In this document: piece by piece, positions 50,094 to 59,409 of the stretch
Layout of the letters: each line of letters opens with the position of its first letter
How positions within the stretch are numbered: the stretch's first letter is position 1
NCBI GenBank assembly: GCA_021782815.1
Contig: JAJXUO010000004.1
Span: 1-64,000 of the forward strand
Origin: Pseudomonadota bacterium
Lineage (GTDB): Bacteria; Pseudomonadota; Alphaproteobacteria; Rhodospirillales; Magnetospirillaceae
Direction of reading: 5' to 3'
DNA: 64,000 bases
The notes under the pieces: generated by a model
Databases searched by the model: none
Told to the model about the DNA's origin: nothing
The model's input: the letters and a program-made list of their open reading frames with translations, nothing else
Position numbers and translations under genes: made by a program

Positions 50094-52715
50094 TTAGGCC
50101 CCGCCGCCCTCCCAGCGCTGCAACAGCTCGGCCAGGGCCTGGCGGCCGATGGGTTTGGCGACGTAATCGTCCATACCGGCGGCCAGGCAGGCGGCGCGGT
50201 CGCCGGGCAGGGCGTTGGCGGTCATGGCGATGATGGGCAGGCGGCCCTTGGGCGGCGGCAGGGCGCGGATCTGGCGGGTGGCCTCCAGGCCGTCCACCTC
50301 GGGCATCTGCATGTCCATCAGCACCAGATCGTAGCTGTTGGCGCGCACCAAGCGCACCGCCTCGCGGCCGTCGCCCGCCACCTCGGCCTGATGCCCCAGC
50401 CGCTCCAGCAGGCCCACCGCCACCTCCTGATTGATGACGTTGTCCTCGGCCACCAGGATGAAGAGGCCATGGGGCGGCGCGCTCGGCGGCGGCGCAAGGG
50501 TGGAGGAAGAACCTGCCGGCGCCGGCGCGGGCGCGGGCGCGGGCTTGGCGCGGCAGCCGCGCAGGCAATCCAGCAAGGCCCGTTCATGCACCGGTTTCAA
50601 CAGGGTGAGGTTGCGGCACGCCTCCGAGGAGACCGGCAGCACGGCGCCGCCGGTATCCGAAGTGGCCAGCACGAAGGCGATGGCGTTGGCCCGGGCGTCG
50701 GCCCGCAGCAGCATGGCCAGATCCAGGCCCGACATGCAGGGCATGTGATGATCGCACAGCACCACATGGGGGGGATCGCCGCCATCCAGACCCTGGCGCA
50801 CCGCCTCGATGGCCGACCAGGCATCGGGCGCTTCCGCCACCCGCGCCCCCCAGGCGGTCAGGCGATGGCGGAACACCTCGCGGTTCACGGCGTTGTCGTC
50901 CACCACCAGAACCGACAACCCCTCCAGGGCGCGGGACAGATCCTCGATATCGCCCGTCGCCTCCAGGCAGCGCAACGGCACGCTGAAATAGAACGAACTG
51001 CCCCGGCCCTCGGTGCTTTCGAAACCGATGGTGCCCTCCATCTGTTCCACCAGCCGCTTGCAGATGGCCAGGCCCAGGCCGCTGCCGCCGAATTTGCGCG
51101 CCGTGCTGGCGTCGGCCTGGGTGAACATGGTGAACAGGCGGGGTTTGGCCTCGTCGGGGATGCCGACGCCGCTATCCTTCACCGAGAAGAACAGCCGTTT
51201 GCGCCCCTCGCCCTCGGGGCGGGCCGACAGCCGCAGCCGCACCTCGCCCCGTTCGGTGAACTTGATGGCGTTGCCGGCCAGATTGAGCAGGATCTGCCGC
51301 AAACGGCCGCCATCGCCCAGATAGAGGCCCCGGGCGTCGGCCTCCAGGTCATAGGTCAGGGCCAGGTCCTTTTCGGCGGCGCGCGGCGCCAGAATATCCA
51401 CCACCCCCTCCACCAGGGTCAGGACGTCGAAGGGGGTTTCCTCCATGTCGAGGCGCCCGGCCTCCAGTTTGGAGATATCGAGGATGTCGTTGAGCACCGT
51501 CAGCAGCGATTCCGCCGACACCCGGATGGTGGTGGCGAACCGCTGCTGCTCGGCCGAGAGCGGCGTATCCAGCAACAGCCCGACCATGCCGGTGATGCCG
51601 TTCATCGGCGTGCGGATTTCATGGCTCATGGTGGCCAGGAATTGCGATTTGGTGCGATGCGCCTTTTCCGCCGCCAGCTTTTCCGCCAGCAGGCCGCGTT
51701 TGACCACGTTCTGGCGCAGATAGGCCGCCAGCACCATGGCCAGCAAGGCCCCGAGGAACGGCACCAGCCACACCTCGCCCGACAGGGCGATGGGCGCGGC
51801 CCGATAGGCCACAACATCCCAGGGCCGCCCCGCCACCATCAGCGTTTTCGCCACCCTGAGGGTGGGCGGCAGATCGGTCAGAGCATCGAACGACGCGCCC
51901 TTGGGATAGAGCAGGCGCGTGCCGGCCGGGGCGTCGTGATCGAAAATGGCCAGCCGCAATTGCGGGTCGGGTTTGAGACGGGCCTGACGCCCCACCTTCT
52001 CGACGATATCGCCCAGGCGGAACACCCCCAGGGTAAAGCCCCGCAAGGCGCGGCGGCGCGCCGCCTCCGACGACAGATCGGCCCCGCCCTGATAGACCGG
52101 GCGGAACACCAGAAACCCGTATTGATCGCCGGTTTCCTGCACCAGGGTAATGCGGGCGGTGGCCAACAGCCTCCCGCTGGCGGCGGCCCCCTCCAGGGCG
52201 GCGCGGCGGGTGGGATTGCTGGCCAGATCGTAGCCCAGCGCCTTTTCGTTGCCCTTGTAAGGCTCGACGTAATAGACGGGATAATATTCGGCGCGCGGCC
52301 CGGTGGGCACCATGCCGGCGGGACCATGCTCGGTGAAGGCAAAGGCAAACCCGTCCCGCCGCGCCGCCGCCTCGACCGCCGGTCGCTGGGCCAACGGCAC
52401 GCGGGGAATCCATTCCAGAGCCTGAATGGCCGGATTGCGGGCGATGATGGGATCGACCAGGCGGGCGAACTCGCCGCGCTGCACCGTGCGGGCGGCATCG
52501 AAAAAGGCGCTGGCGGTGACCAGATTATCGATGGTCAGGGTAATGTTGGTTTCAACAGTATCCAGACGCTCTTCCGCCGCCCGTTCGAAGATGGCCTGTT
52601 CCTTCTGCACGGCCATATCGCGCATGAACAGAAAGAGGGCGGTGAACACCAGCCCCCCCATCAGGGCCAGCCCAATCAGGAGAGCGCCTTGCCGCCACCT
52701 TTGCAGTGCTGCCAT
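50094..52715 (-). CDS. CHASE-domain hybrid histidine kinase with two receiver domains
   Basis: 873 residues from ATG 52715. Helix (about 10-32), periplasmic CHASE domain (about 60-270, with ALEWIPRVPLAQRPAVE and GPRAEYYPVYYVEP), helix (about 295-315), phosphoacceptor ATMSHEIRTPMNGITGM, ATPase (NLAGNAIKFTERG, VKDSGVGIPDE, GSGLGLAICKRLV), receiver 1 (LVVDDNAVNREV with VVLCDHHMP) and receiver 2 (LVAEDNVINQEV with LVLMDMQMPEVDG, MDDYVAKPI). A Pro/Ala linker separates the receivers. No Hpt partner in the window. Confidence 0.93.
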   Translation of the reverse strand: MAALQRWRQGALLIGLALMGGLVFTALFLFMRDMAVQKEQAIFERAAEERLDTVETNITLTIDNLVTASAFFDAARTVQRGEFARLVDPIIARNPAIQALEWIPRVPLAQRPAVEAAARRDGFAFAFTEHGPAGMVPTGPRAEYYPVYYVEPYKGNEKALGYDLASNPTRRAALEGAAASGRLLATARITLVQETGDQYGFLVFRPVYQGGADLSSEAARRRALRGFTLGVFRLGDIVEKVGRQARLKPDPQLRLAIFDHDAPAGTRLLYPKGASFDALTDLPPTLRVAKTLMVAGRPWDVVAYRAAPIALSGEVWLVPFLGALLAMVLAAYLRQNVVKRGLLAEKLAAEKAHRTKSQFLATMSHEIRTPMNGITGMVGLLLDTPLSAEQQRFATTIRVSAESLLTVLNDILDISKLEAGRLDMEETPFDVLTLVEGVVDILAPRAAEKDLALTYDLEADARGLYLGDGGRLRQILLNLAGNAIKFTERGEVRLRLSARPEGEGRKRLFFSVKDSGVGIPDEAKPRLFTMFTQADASTARKFGGSGLGLAICKRLVEQMEGTIGFESTEGRGSSFYFSVPLRCLEATGDIEDLSRALEGLSVLVVDDNAVNREVFRHRLTAWGARVAEAPDAWSAIEAVRQGLDGGDPPHVVLCDHHMPCMSGLDLAMLLRADARANAIAFVLATSDTGGAVLPVSSEACRNLTLLKPVHERALLDCLRGCRAKPAPAPAPAPAGSSSTLAPPPSAPPHGLFILVAEDNVINQEVAVGLLERLGHQAEVAGDGREAVRLVRANSYDLVLMDMQMPEVDGLEATRQIRALPPPKGRLPIIAMTANALPGDRAACLAAGMDDYVAKPIGRQALAELLQRWEGGGA

Positions 52716-52821
52716 TCCTCGTTCCCACGGCTTTGGTCCCCGCTTGCCCGGCCCCATTCTTGGCGAGAAGTGCTGCCATGAAAAGCGGAAGTTTGCACCC
52801 CGTCGGGAAAATCGGCGCGGG

Positions 52822-53607
52822 CTAGACCAGCCGCACGCCCGCCACCACCAGGGCCGCCGCCAGGGTCAGGCGCAACACCAGTTCGGGCACGCGGGCGGCC
52901 AGAATGCTGCCGACGATCACCCCGGGAATGGAGCCCACCAGCAGCGACAGCAGCAAATGCCAATCCACCCCGCCCAGCAGCCAATGCCCCATGCCCGCCG
53001 CCAGGGTCAGCGGTACGGCATGGGCGATGTCGGTGCCGATGATGCGGGTCGGCGGCAGATCGGCATAAAGCAGCATCAGGATGGTCACCCCCAGCGCGCC
53101 CGCGCCCACCGAGGTCAGGGTGACCAGGCAGCCCAGCACCAGGCCGGTCAACACGGTCAGCAGCATGCGCAACCCGACCGGCACCGGCCAGGCATGGGCC
53201 CTGGCGAACCGCAACAGATAGGGGCGCCCCACCATGGAAACGGCGGTCAGCACCAGGATCACCCCCAGAATCATCGACACCAGCCCCTGGCCGTGATGCC
53301 GTTCCACGCCCAGGCTTTTCATCACCCACAACGTGGCGATGGTGGCGGGAACGCTGCCCGAGGCCAGCAGCCCCACCACCGGCCAGGCCACCCGTTTGCC
53401 GCTGGAATGCACGGCGGTGCCGCACAGCTTGGTGGCCGAGCCGTAGAGCAGGTCGGTGCCCACCGCCGTCACCGGCGGGACTCCGAACAGCAGTATCAGC
53501 AGGGGCGTCATCAGCGAGCCGCCGCCAACGCCGGTCATGCCCACCAGCAGACCCACGAACGCCCCGGCCAGGCTATGAAGCAGACTGCTCTGGGAGAAAA
53601 TATCCAA
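52822..53607 (-). CDS. TSUP-family transporter (TauE/SafE)
   Basis: 261 residues from TTG 53607, chosen for GGGAGGA ten bases upstream. Seven to eight hydrophobic helices with the two TSUP repeats: VGLLVGMTGVGGGSLMTPLL and VTLTSVGAGALGVTILMLLY, each ending in a GVGGG/GAGA turn, and PPTRIIGTDIAHAVPLTLAAG. Such proteins export sulfite, sulfoacetate or related anions, or import formate or sulfur compounds; the substrate is not predictable here. Confidence 0.88.
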   Translation of the reverse strand: MDIFSQSSLLHSLAGAFVGLLVGMTGVGGGSLMTPLLILLFGVPPVTAVGTDLLYGSATKLCGTAVHSSGKRVAWPVVGLLASGSVPATIATLWVMKSLGVERHHGQGLVSMILGVILVLTAVSMVGRPYLLRFARAHAWPVPVGLRMLLTVLTGLVLGCLVTLTSVGAGALGVTILMLLYADLPPTRIIGTDIAHAVPLTLAAGMGHWLLGGVDWHLLLSLLVGSIPGVIVGSILAARVPELVLRLTLAAALVVAGVRLV

Positions 53608-53743
53608 AGAACCGCGTCCTCCCGGTTTGCACCATCGGTCGGGCAAGACTGTAGCGGCATTCCGCCGGATCGGCCAACCTCAATCTTTCCATATTTATTA
53701 CGATATAGAAACAAGGCTTGCCGCGGCACGCCAGGGTTATCGT

Positions 53744-53934
53744 GTGAACGCGCGATCGCTGTTCGTTTGCAAGGGGATCTTCGCCGCGTTGGCGCGATGA
53801 GCGCCCGCGCAAGCATTTGCGCGATGAGCGCCCGCGCAACCGTTTGCGCGCAAGCCAAGCTGGCGGCCGGCCCGCGCCCGGCGCCTGAGCGGACATGTGA
53901 AAACCAGGGCAATCGGGGGAACCCGATTGCCCTG
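53744..53934 (-). repeat. Dispersed repeat family B, copy 2, with internal 27-bp duplication
   Basis: Aligns with 47970-48132 but is longer because a 27-bp unit is doubled: 53792-53818 and 53819-53845, differing only at three adjacent bases (GCA/CCG). It ends in the same terminator hairpin. Confidence 0.87.
53899..53934 (-). terminator. Terminator of the lipoprotein gene, inside repeat B
   Basis: 13-bp stem (53905-53917 with 53922-53934), 4-nt loop, then GGTTTTC on the minus strand, 12 bp after the stop codon. Confidence 0.85.
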
Positions 53935-53945
53935 CCGCGGCAGGA

Positions 53946-54611
53946 TTACTTCAGATGCGAGATGGCCACCCCGGTCCCCACCACGGCCAGCGCCCCGGCG
54001 GCGATCTTGCCGGGAGGATATTTGTCCGACACCAGATCGGCGACGGGAGCGTCGCGCAGCGCCGCCATGCTGTCCAGGCGGTTATAGCAGTACATGATCC
54101 GCGTGGCATAAGAGACGATCCAGTCGTCCAGGCGCGATCCCTGATCATCGCCGCTCAGATCATCCTTGGATTTCCCGCTTTTCGGGTGAGCGGGGCGCCC
54201 CTTGCTCTCGGCGGCGGTCTCCAAAAGATTTTGCATGCCCAGCACCCCGGTACGCGGCGGCTGGCTGTTGAGGAAGGTGATCTTGTCGTGGAAAAATTCG
54301 GCATGCCGGGTGCACACCGGATCCTTCAGGCCCTGACAATCGCTGAGCAGCTCGCCCCAGGCCTGGGCGGAAATCGGCCAATAATAGACCGAGGCCAGGG
54401 CAAAGGCGCGAGCCCGGCCCAGATCGCCGCCGGTACGGGCCGCCTGGGCGGCGGCCAGATCGCGGCGGCCCCGCGCCGCATCGAACACCATGGAGGCGTT
54501 GGGCGTCGGCACGATCTCCACCGTGGGATTGGGCGCCACCGGCTTGGAGGAACAGCCCCCCAGCACCAAAGCGCATCCCACTCCCGCTGCAAACACCCGC
54601 AACCGCCGCAT
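53946..54611 (-). CDS. Lipoprotein of unknown function
   Basis: 221 residues from ATG 54611. Type II signal with lipobox LVLGGCSS (Cys20). The mature part contains helices that may be TPR-like (AAQAARTGGDLGRARAFALASVYYWP), a Cys pair (SDCQGLKDPVCTRH), a charged linker KSGKSKDDLSGDDQG and a hydrophobic C terminus (GKIAAGALAVVGTGVAISHL). No family recognised. Divergent from nth, 67 bp apart. Confidence 0.72.
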   Translation of the reverse strand: MRRLRVFAAGVGCALVLGGCSSKPVAPNPTVEIVPTPNASMVFDAARGRRDLAAAQAARTGGDLGRARAFALASVYYWPISAQAWGELLSDCQGLKDPVCTRHAEFFHDKITFLNSQPPRTGVLGMQNLLETAAESKGRPAHPKSGKSKDDLSGDDQGSRLDDWIVSYATRIMYCYNRLDSMAALRDAPVADLVSDKYPPGKIAAGALAVVGTGVAISHLK

Positions 54612-54678
54612 GGCCTGTTCCTTCTCGCCGTAACCGGCCGATGCTATCATGCGCGCCCCGCCGGGAGACAGCCGCCAG

Positions 54679-55311
54679 ATGACACCGTCTCAGATCGATC
54701 AGTTTTATGCCCGCCTCGCCGCGCTGAATCCAGCGCCGAAAAGCGAATTGGACTATCACAACCCCTTCACCCTGCTGGTGGCGGTGGTGTTGTCGGCCCA
54801 GGCCACCGACAAAGGCGTGAACAAGGCCACCCGCGCCCTGTTCGCCGCCGCCGATACGCCCGAGGCCATGCTGGCCCTGGGCGAAACCGGCCTGAAAGCG
54901 CACATCAAGACCATCGGCCTCTTCAATACCAAGGCCAAAAACATCATTTCGCTTTGCCAACGCCTGATCGAAGGGCATGGCGGCCAGGTGCCCGCCACGC
55001 GCGAGGCCCTGGAGGCCCTGCCTGGCGTGGGCCGCAAAACCGCCAACGTGGTTCTGAACATCGCCTTCGCTCAGCCCACCATCGCCGTCGACACCCACAT
55101 TTTCCGGGTGGCCAACCGCACCGGTCTGGCGCCGGGCAAAACGCCGCTGGCGGTGGAGACGGCGCTGGAACGGGTCACCCCCGACCGCTGGAAAGCGCAC
55201 GCCCACCATTGGTTGATCCTGCACGGCCGCTACCGCTGTACGGCCCGCAAACCCGCCTGCCCCGGCTGCCCGGTGGCCGATCTCTGCGCCTTTGCCGATA
55301 AAACCGCCTGA
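54679..55311 (+). CDS. nth: Endonuclease III
   Basis: DNA glycosylase/AP lyase for oxidised pyrimidines. 210 residues from ATG 54679. VVLSAQATDKGVN, the HhH motif EALPGVGRKTANVVLN with catalytic Lys, VDTHIFRVANR with catalytic Asp, and the C-terminal iron-sulfur loop CTARKPACPGCPVADLC. Full length compared with E. coli (211). Its stop codon directly abuts that of the convergent gene. Confidence 0.97.
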   Translation: MTPSQIDQFYARLAALNPAPKSELDYHNPFTLLVAVVLSAQATDKGVNKATRALFAAADTPEAMLALGETGLKAHIKTIGLFNTKAKNIISLCQRLIEGHGGQVPATREALEALPGVGRKTANVVLNIAFAQPTIAVDTHIFRVANRTGLAPGKTPLAVETALERVTPDRWKAHAHHWLILHGRYRCTARKPACPGCPVADLCAFADKTA

Positions 55312-55773
55312 TCAATAGGCTTCGAAGGTGCGGATATCCACGGCGCCGTCCCAGGGATGGCCCAAGGCCCGTTGCGCGGCGATGTGAATGGCCCGCTTGG
55401 CGGCCTCGCTGCCGCCATAGGGCTCTTTGAGACGATCATAGCCGGTGGCGGGCAGGGTTTCCCGCACGGCATGGCGCACGATGCTGCTTTTCATGCCGTC
55501 CAGCTCCTTGCCGAGAGCGGGGTCGCTCACCGTCAGATAGGCGTCGATACGGATATGCCGCCAGCCGCCATTGCCGTCGTTGCGCGGCAAAGCCAGTTCC
55601 AGGGTGGGCAGAACAACGATCAGCGGATTTTTCTGTTCCTCGGTATGGCTGCTGCCGCCCAGACGGATTTCCCGCGCCTCGGCCCGCCCGGCAGGCAACG
55701 CGCCCGCCAGGGCAAGCAACATCACACAGAACCAAATGCCCCAACGCGCGGAACGGCAATAAAGACGCGGCAT
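55312..55773 (-). CDS. Exported FliL-like protein 1
   Basis: 153 residues with a signal peptide (about 1-33, ending GRAEA). The rest resembles the periplasmic domain of FliL: VVLPTLELALPRNDGNGGWRHIRIDAYLTVSDPALGKELDG, then IVRHAVRETLPATGYDRLKEPYG and a final RTFEAY strand. FliL proper is membrane-anchored and sits in flagellar operons; this copy is cleavable and not near flagellar genes. It diverges from a second such gene at 55925. Confidence 0.68.
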   Translation of the reverse strand: MPRLYCRSARWGIWFCVMLLALAGALPAGRAEAREIRLGGSSHTEEQKNPLIVVLPTLELALPRNDGNGGWRHIRIDAYLTVSDPALGKELDGMKSSIVRHAVRETLPATGYDRLKEPYGGSEAAKRAIHIAAQRALGHPWDGAVDIRTFEAY

Positions 55774-55924
55774 AATATTAAGCTCTTGTCTTACAACGGA
55801 AAAATAACTCTAGCGGGTTTTTTTGGGGCTGACAACAGCCGGCCCTTGGATTAGCCTTGCCATGGGATGAAAACCACTCAAATCAGGGACTTAATTGATC
55901 AAAATCTTATCGCGGGGACCTCTT

Positions 55925-56356
55925 ATGATTGCTCGAAAAACTCTGCTCATCGGCCTTGGCCTGTCGCTTCTCGTCACCTCGTCGGCTCTGGCCGGGGAAA
56001 AACGCGGCCGCGAGCACGGACCCAGCAATGAAATCAGCGCCACGGTGCCCGCCAATTATATTCAGCTGCCCCGGATGCGCCTGACCGTGGCCGAGGACAG
56101 CACGCAGCAATACCGCGAGTTGGACCTGCAGGCCTGGATCACCGCCAAGACTCCGGAAGACACCGCCCTGTTGTCGAGCAACAAGAAGAAGATCGCCGCC
56201 GCGGTAAAGGAGGACTTCCTCTCCTATCGCTGGGAAGCCTTCAGCCAGCCCGACACCGGCATGGAAATCGCCAAGCAGGTGGTCAGCCACGCCGTGCAGC
56301 GGGCCGTGGGCGTCACCCCCAGCGAGGTGATCATGCGGGAACTGATTTTACACTGA
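55925..56356 (+). CDS. Exported FliL-like protein 2
   Basis: 143 residues from ATG 55925, with GGGGA upstream. Signal peptide MIARKTLLIGLGLSLLVTSSALA, then IQLPRMRLTVAEDSTQQYRELDLQAWITAKTPEDTALLSSNKKKIAAAVKEDF and a C-terminal VTPSEVIMRELILH strand. The layout matches the divergent gene at 55312-55773, so they are probably paralogues. Possible roles are in motility or envelope complexes; nothing here proves it. Confidence 0.66.
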   Translation: MIARKTLLIGLGLSLLVTSSALAGEKRGREHGPSNEISATVPANYIQLPRMRLTVAEDSTQQYRELDLQAWITAKTPEDTALLSSNKKKIAAAVKEDFLSYRWEAFSQPDTGMEIAKQVVSHAVQRAVGVTPSEVIMRELILH

Positions 56357-56410
56357 ACGGATGGCGCAGGCGGACGGGGCGGCAGGCACCTTCCGCCGCA
56401 TCGGCCGCCT

Positions 56411-58216
56411 TCAATGGCGGATCACGGTGACCTGCTGGTGGTAGATCGGCCAGTTGCCGGCGGAAATGGCGTCGAGCGACGGCGACTCCTGGCCCAAACG
56501 ATTGCGGTAGGTCCAGAAATTGGTCATCACCCGCTGCACGAAGGTGCGGGTTTCCCGCACCGGAATGCTTTCCATGAACAGCAGGGCATCGTCGTCGTTA
56601 TGCATGGCTTGCAGCCAGCGCGCCACATTGCCCGGGCCGCTGTTGTAGGAGGCGGCCATCAGCAGCAGGTTGCCCTTAACCATGTTGTCCTGCAGCAGGC
56701 GCAGCACGTAGCGCTGCCCCACATCCAGATTGACCGCCGGATTGGTCAAACGGCCGCGATGCCCCATGGCGCGGGCGGTGCGCGGCATCAGCTGCATCAG
56801 CCCGACGGCTCCCGAGGGGCTGCGGGCATAAGGATTGAGCGAGGATTCCTGGCGGGCGATGGCCAGCACCAGGGCGCGGTCCACCTCCCAGCCGCTGGCC
56901 GGCTCCCAGCTGGGCACCGGATAGGAGCTGCTATCGTGCAGGCGGCCATCGGCGGCGGCCACCACGCCGCTGAGACTGACGGTCAGGTCCGGCATGTCGG
57001 CGGTCACCGCCAGCGACAGCAGGCTTTGCGCCAAAGCCGGGCTGGCATTGGCCGACAGCAGGCGCAGCTCGTCCTCGGCGTCGTCCTTGCGCCCCACCTG
57101 CAGCAGCGCCAGGGCGCGGCGGGTGGAGGGGGTGTGCGACAGGGTATTGGCGTCGAGATCGGTGAAGGGCCGGGTTTCCCAAGAGAACTGCACCGCCTGC
57201 CCCAGGGCGCGGCGGCTCAGCAGACCGTAGAAGGTATGGGGCTCGGCGGCGGCCTGCAGCAGCCAGTGATTGACCACCTCGGGGTGATGGGCGGCCAGAT
57301 TGGCGCGCGAGGCCCAGAAGGCCCCGGCGGCGCGCAGATCGGCGGTCACATGTTCGGAATTGGCCACCGCCTCGAAATGCCGGGCGGACTCGGCGTGATG
57401 GCCGCTGCGCCACAGGGCCAGACCGGCCACCCAGTGAGCCTCGGGCAGGAGATCGCCCGAGCGGTCGGCGGCATCCTCGGCCCAACGCAGGGCCTCCTGG
57501 TCGCGGCCGTTGGCGAACAGGGCCTGGGCCAGGGCGGTTTTCATTTCGTCGTAATCGATCTTGTCGAAGATCCGCACCAGACGTTCGCCGTTCAGGGCGG
57601 CAACGGCGCCGTCGAGATCGTCGTTGCGCAGATAATCGCGGAAACGGTCCTTGGCGGCATCGAGCCGCCGCCGGTCGCCCGACGCCAGCGAGCGCACGGA
57701 TTCGTAGGCGAAGCCCCCCGCCACGGCATCGGAATCGGCACTACCCACCTGCGCCACGTCCTCGCTGCGGAAGGGCGCCGGAATTTGCCGCGCCTCGCCG
57801 GCGAAACGGTGACTCGCCAGCCGGTAAACGGCCGGGGCCGCCGCCTCGTCGCCGAAGCGGCTCATCCAATCCTGCACCTGGGCGAAGGTGGGCTTATAGC
57901 CCGAGGAAAGATAGCGCTGCGCCAGCAACGGCCCCATCAGCAGGCTATCGTGCAGGCGGGCGATCAGGGCGTCGGCATAGTCCCAACGGCCCTTGTCCTG
58001 CGCCTGGAAGGCGGCACGGTAAAGCTGTTCATCGCTTTCCGACAAAACGGCGGGAATATTGGCCTGACGACCGAGCTTGCCGGCCTCGCCGGTAATGGCG
58101 GCCAGCATGCTGTCGGCTTCCGCCTCGGCGGGCGACTTCTGACCGGCCTGTGCGGGCAGCACGGTAACGGTCAGCGTCAGCGCCAGAAACGCCGAGAACA
58201 GCGTAGCCTTCAGCAT
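56411..58216 (-). CDS. Soluble lytic murein transglycosylase (Slt-like)
   Basis: 601 residues. Signal peptide (1-24), a long alpha-superhelical ring domain (about 35-420), then the catalytic domain with LAIARQESSLNPYARSPSGAVGLMQLMP (catalytic Glu in QES), AVNLDVGQRYVLRLL, LLMAASYNSGPGNVARWL and ETRTFVQRVM. Cleaves peptidoglycan to 1,6-anhydromuropeptides in the periplasm. Confidence 0.94.
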   Translation of the reverse strand: MLKATLFSAFLALTLTVTVLPAQAGQKSPAEAEADSMLAAITGEAGKLGRQANIPAVLSESDEQLYRAAFQAQDKGRWDYADALIARLHDSLLMGPLLAQRYLSSGYKPTFAQVQDWMSRFGDEAAAPAVYRLASHRFAGEARQIPAPFRSEDVAQVGSADSDAVAGGFAYESVRSLASGDRRRLDAAKDRFRDYLRNDDLDGAVAALNGERLVRIFDKIDYDEMKTALAQALFANGRDQEALRWAEDAADRSGDLLPEAHWVAGLALWRSGHHAESARHFEAVANSEHVTADLRAAGAFWASRANLAAHHPEVVNHWLLQAAAEPHTFYGLLSRRALGQAVQFSWETRPFTDLDANTLSHTPSTRRALALLQVGRKDDAEDELRLLSANASPALAQSLLSLAVTADMPDLTVSLSGVVAAADGRLHDSSSYPVPSWEPASGWEVDRALVLAIARQESSLNPYARSPSGAVGLMQLMPRTARAMGHRGRLTNPAVNLDVGQRYVLRLLQDNMVKGNLLLMAASYNSGPGNVARWLQAMHNDDDALLFMESIPVRETRTFVQRVMTNFWTYRNRLGQESPSLDAISAGNWPIYHQQVTVIRH

Positions 58217-58344
58217 GAACTCCCCTCTGCCGTAATCGCATTCACCGATGGATCATTCGACTTTATAAATGCATGTGGCGCCGCTGGCAAGCAAAACAGA
58301 CCATATCCATGAAATTTTTATGGGATTACGCGGCGCGCTCCGGC

Positions 58345-59139
58345 TTATCCCAGGGATTCCAAGCGCTTCCGCACCGCACGAAAATCCTGCCAGCTTTCCC
58401 GCTTATGGATCGGGGTCCGCAGCAGATAGGCGGGATGGAAGGTGGCCATGGCCGGAACGGGCCGGGGCAGGCCGCCGGCGTGATAGTCCATCCAACGGCC
58501 GCGCAGCCGGGTGATGCCTTCCACCCGGGCCAGCAGGGCATTGGCAGGCGCCCCCCCCAGGAACAGCAGCAGCGCCGGATCCACCAGGGCGATATGACGC
58601 TGGATGAAGGGCAGGCAGAGGGCGATCTCGGCCGGTTCCGGCTTGCGGTTTCCCGGAGGGCGCCACGGCACCACGTTGGTGATGTAGACATCGTTGCGAT
58701 CGAGTCCGATGGACGCCAGCATGCGGTCGAGCAACTGGCCGCTGACCCCGACGAAGGGCAGGCCCTGGCGATCCTCGTCGGCGCCGGGGGCTTCGCCGAT
58801 CAGCATCAGCCGAGCCTCGGGATTGCCGTCGGCGAACACGGTGCGCTGGCAGGTTTTTTTCAGGGCGCAGCCGTCGAAGGCCTCCATGGCGGCGCGCAAG
58901 GCCTCCAAAGTGGTGGCGGCGGCGGCCAACTGGCTGGCGCCGGAACGGGCTTCCGGGACGGCGGACGGCGGCGCGGACGGCGGCGGCGCGATCCGTTCCG
59001 CCCGCGGCTCCGGGCGCGGCGCGGCGGCCGGAGCCCGCGACTGGGCATAACGATCCACCGGCACCTCACCGATGGTTTCATCCACCCCGGCCTCCAGATA
59101 CCAGCGCAACAGATGCTGGGGCGACATATCGAAGCTCAT
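58345..59139 (-). CDS. Uracil-DNA glycosylase, family 4 (iron-sulfur type)
   Basis: 264 residues. The N-terminal 85 residues are Pro/Ala-rich and variable. Core: DGCALKKTCQRTVF with two cluster Cys, LMLIGEAPGADEDRQGLPFVGVSGQLLDRML (catalytic loop), VYITNVVPWRPPGNRKPEP and a C-terminal ATFHPAYLLR. Removes uracil arising from cytosine deamination. Confidence 0.93.
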   Translation of the reverse strand: MSFDMSPQHLLRWYLEAGVDETIGEVPVDRYAQSRAPAAAPRPEPRAERIAPPPSAPPSAVPEARSGASQLAAAATTLEALRAAMEAFDGCALKKTCQRTVFADGNPEARLMLIGEAPGADEDRQGLPFVGVSGQLLDRMLASIGLDRNDVYITNVVPWRPPGNRKPEPAEIALCLPFIQRHIALVDPALLLFLGGAPANALLARVEGITRLRGRWMDYHAGGLPRPVPAMATFHPAYLLRTPIHKRESWQDFRAVRKRLESLG

Positions 59140-59259
59140 GCCGATGCTGTTCCCGTCCTTAAGGATGGCCGCCTGCGCGTCTCATATTAAGCGCGTATAA
59201 GCGCGGACAGTATAAAGATCGCGTCGCCCTTGTCATCCGTCTCCCAGGGGACCCACAAG

Positions 59260-59283
59260 GGCAATCGGCTTCGCCCGATTGCC
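59260..59283. repeat. Family B hairpin only (partial copy)
   Basis: GGCAATCGG-CTTCGC-CCGATTGCC repeats the stem and loop of the hairpin at 48103-48132; the 120-bp extension is missing. Confidence 0.6.
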
Positions 59284-59409
59284 GTGTGCGGCGCACAGAT
59301 GTCCGTCGATACCGGGCGCGAGACATGGTATAGAGAACGGCTGAATTGGTCATCAGAACCAAGGCTACAGGGGGCAAAACAGAGTCTCAGGGTTCGGAAG
59401 AGGGTCCAA

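Noticed and set aside
55895-55908. TTGAT-CAAA-ATCTT as an Fnr box before the second FliL-like gene
   Set aside because: Only eight of ten half-site bases match and there is no functional link to oxygen control.
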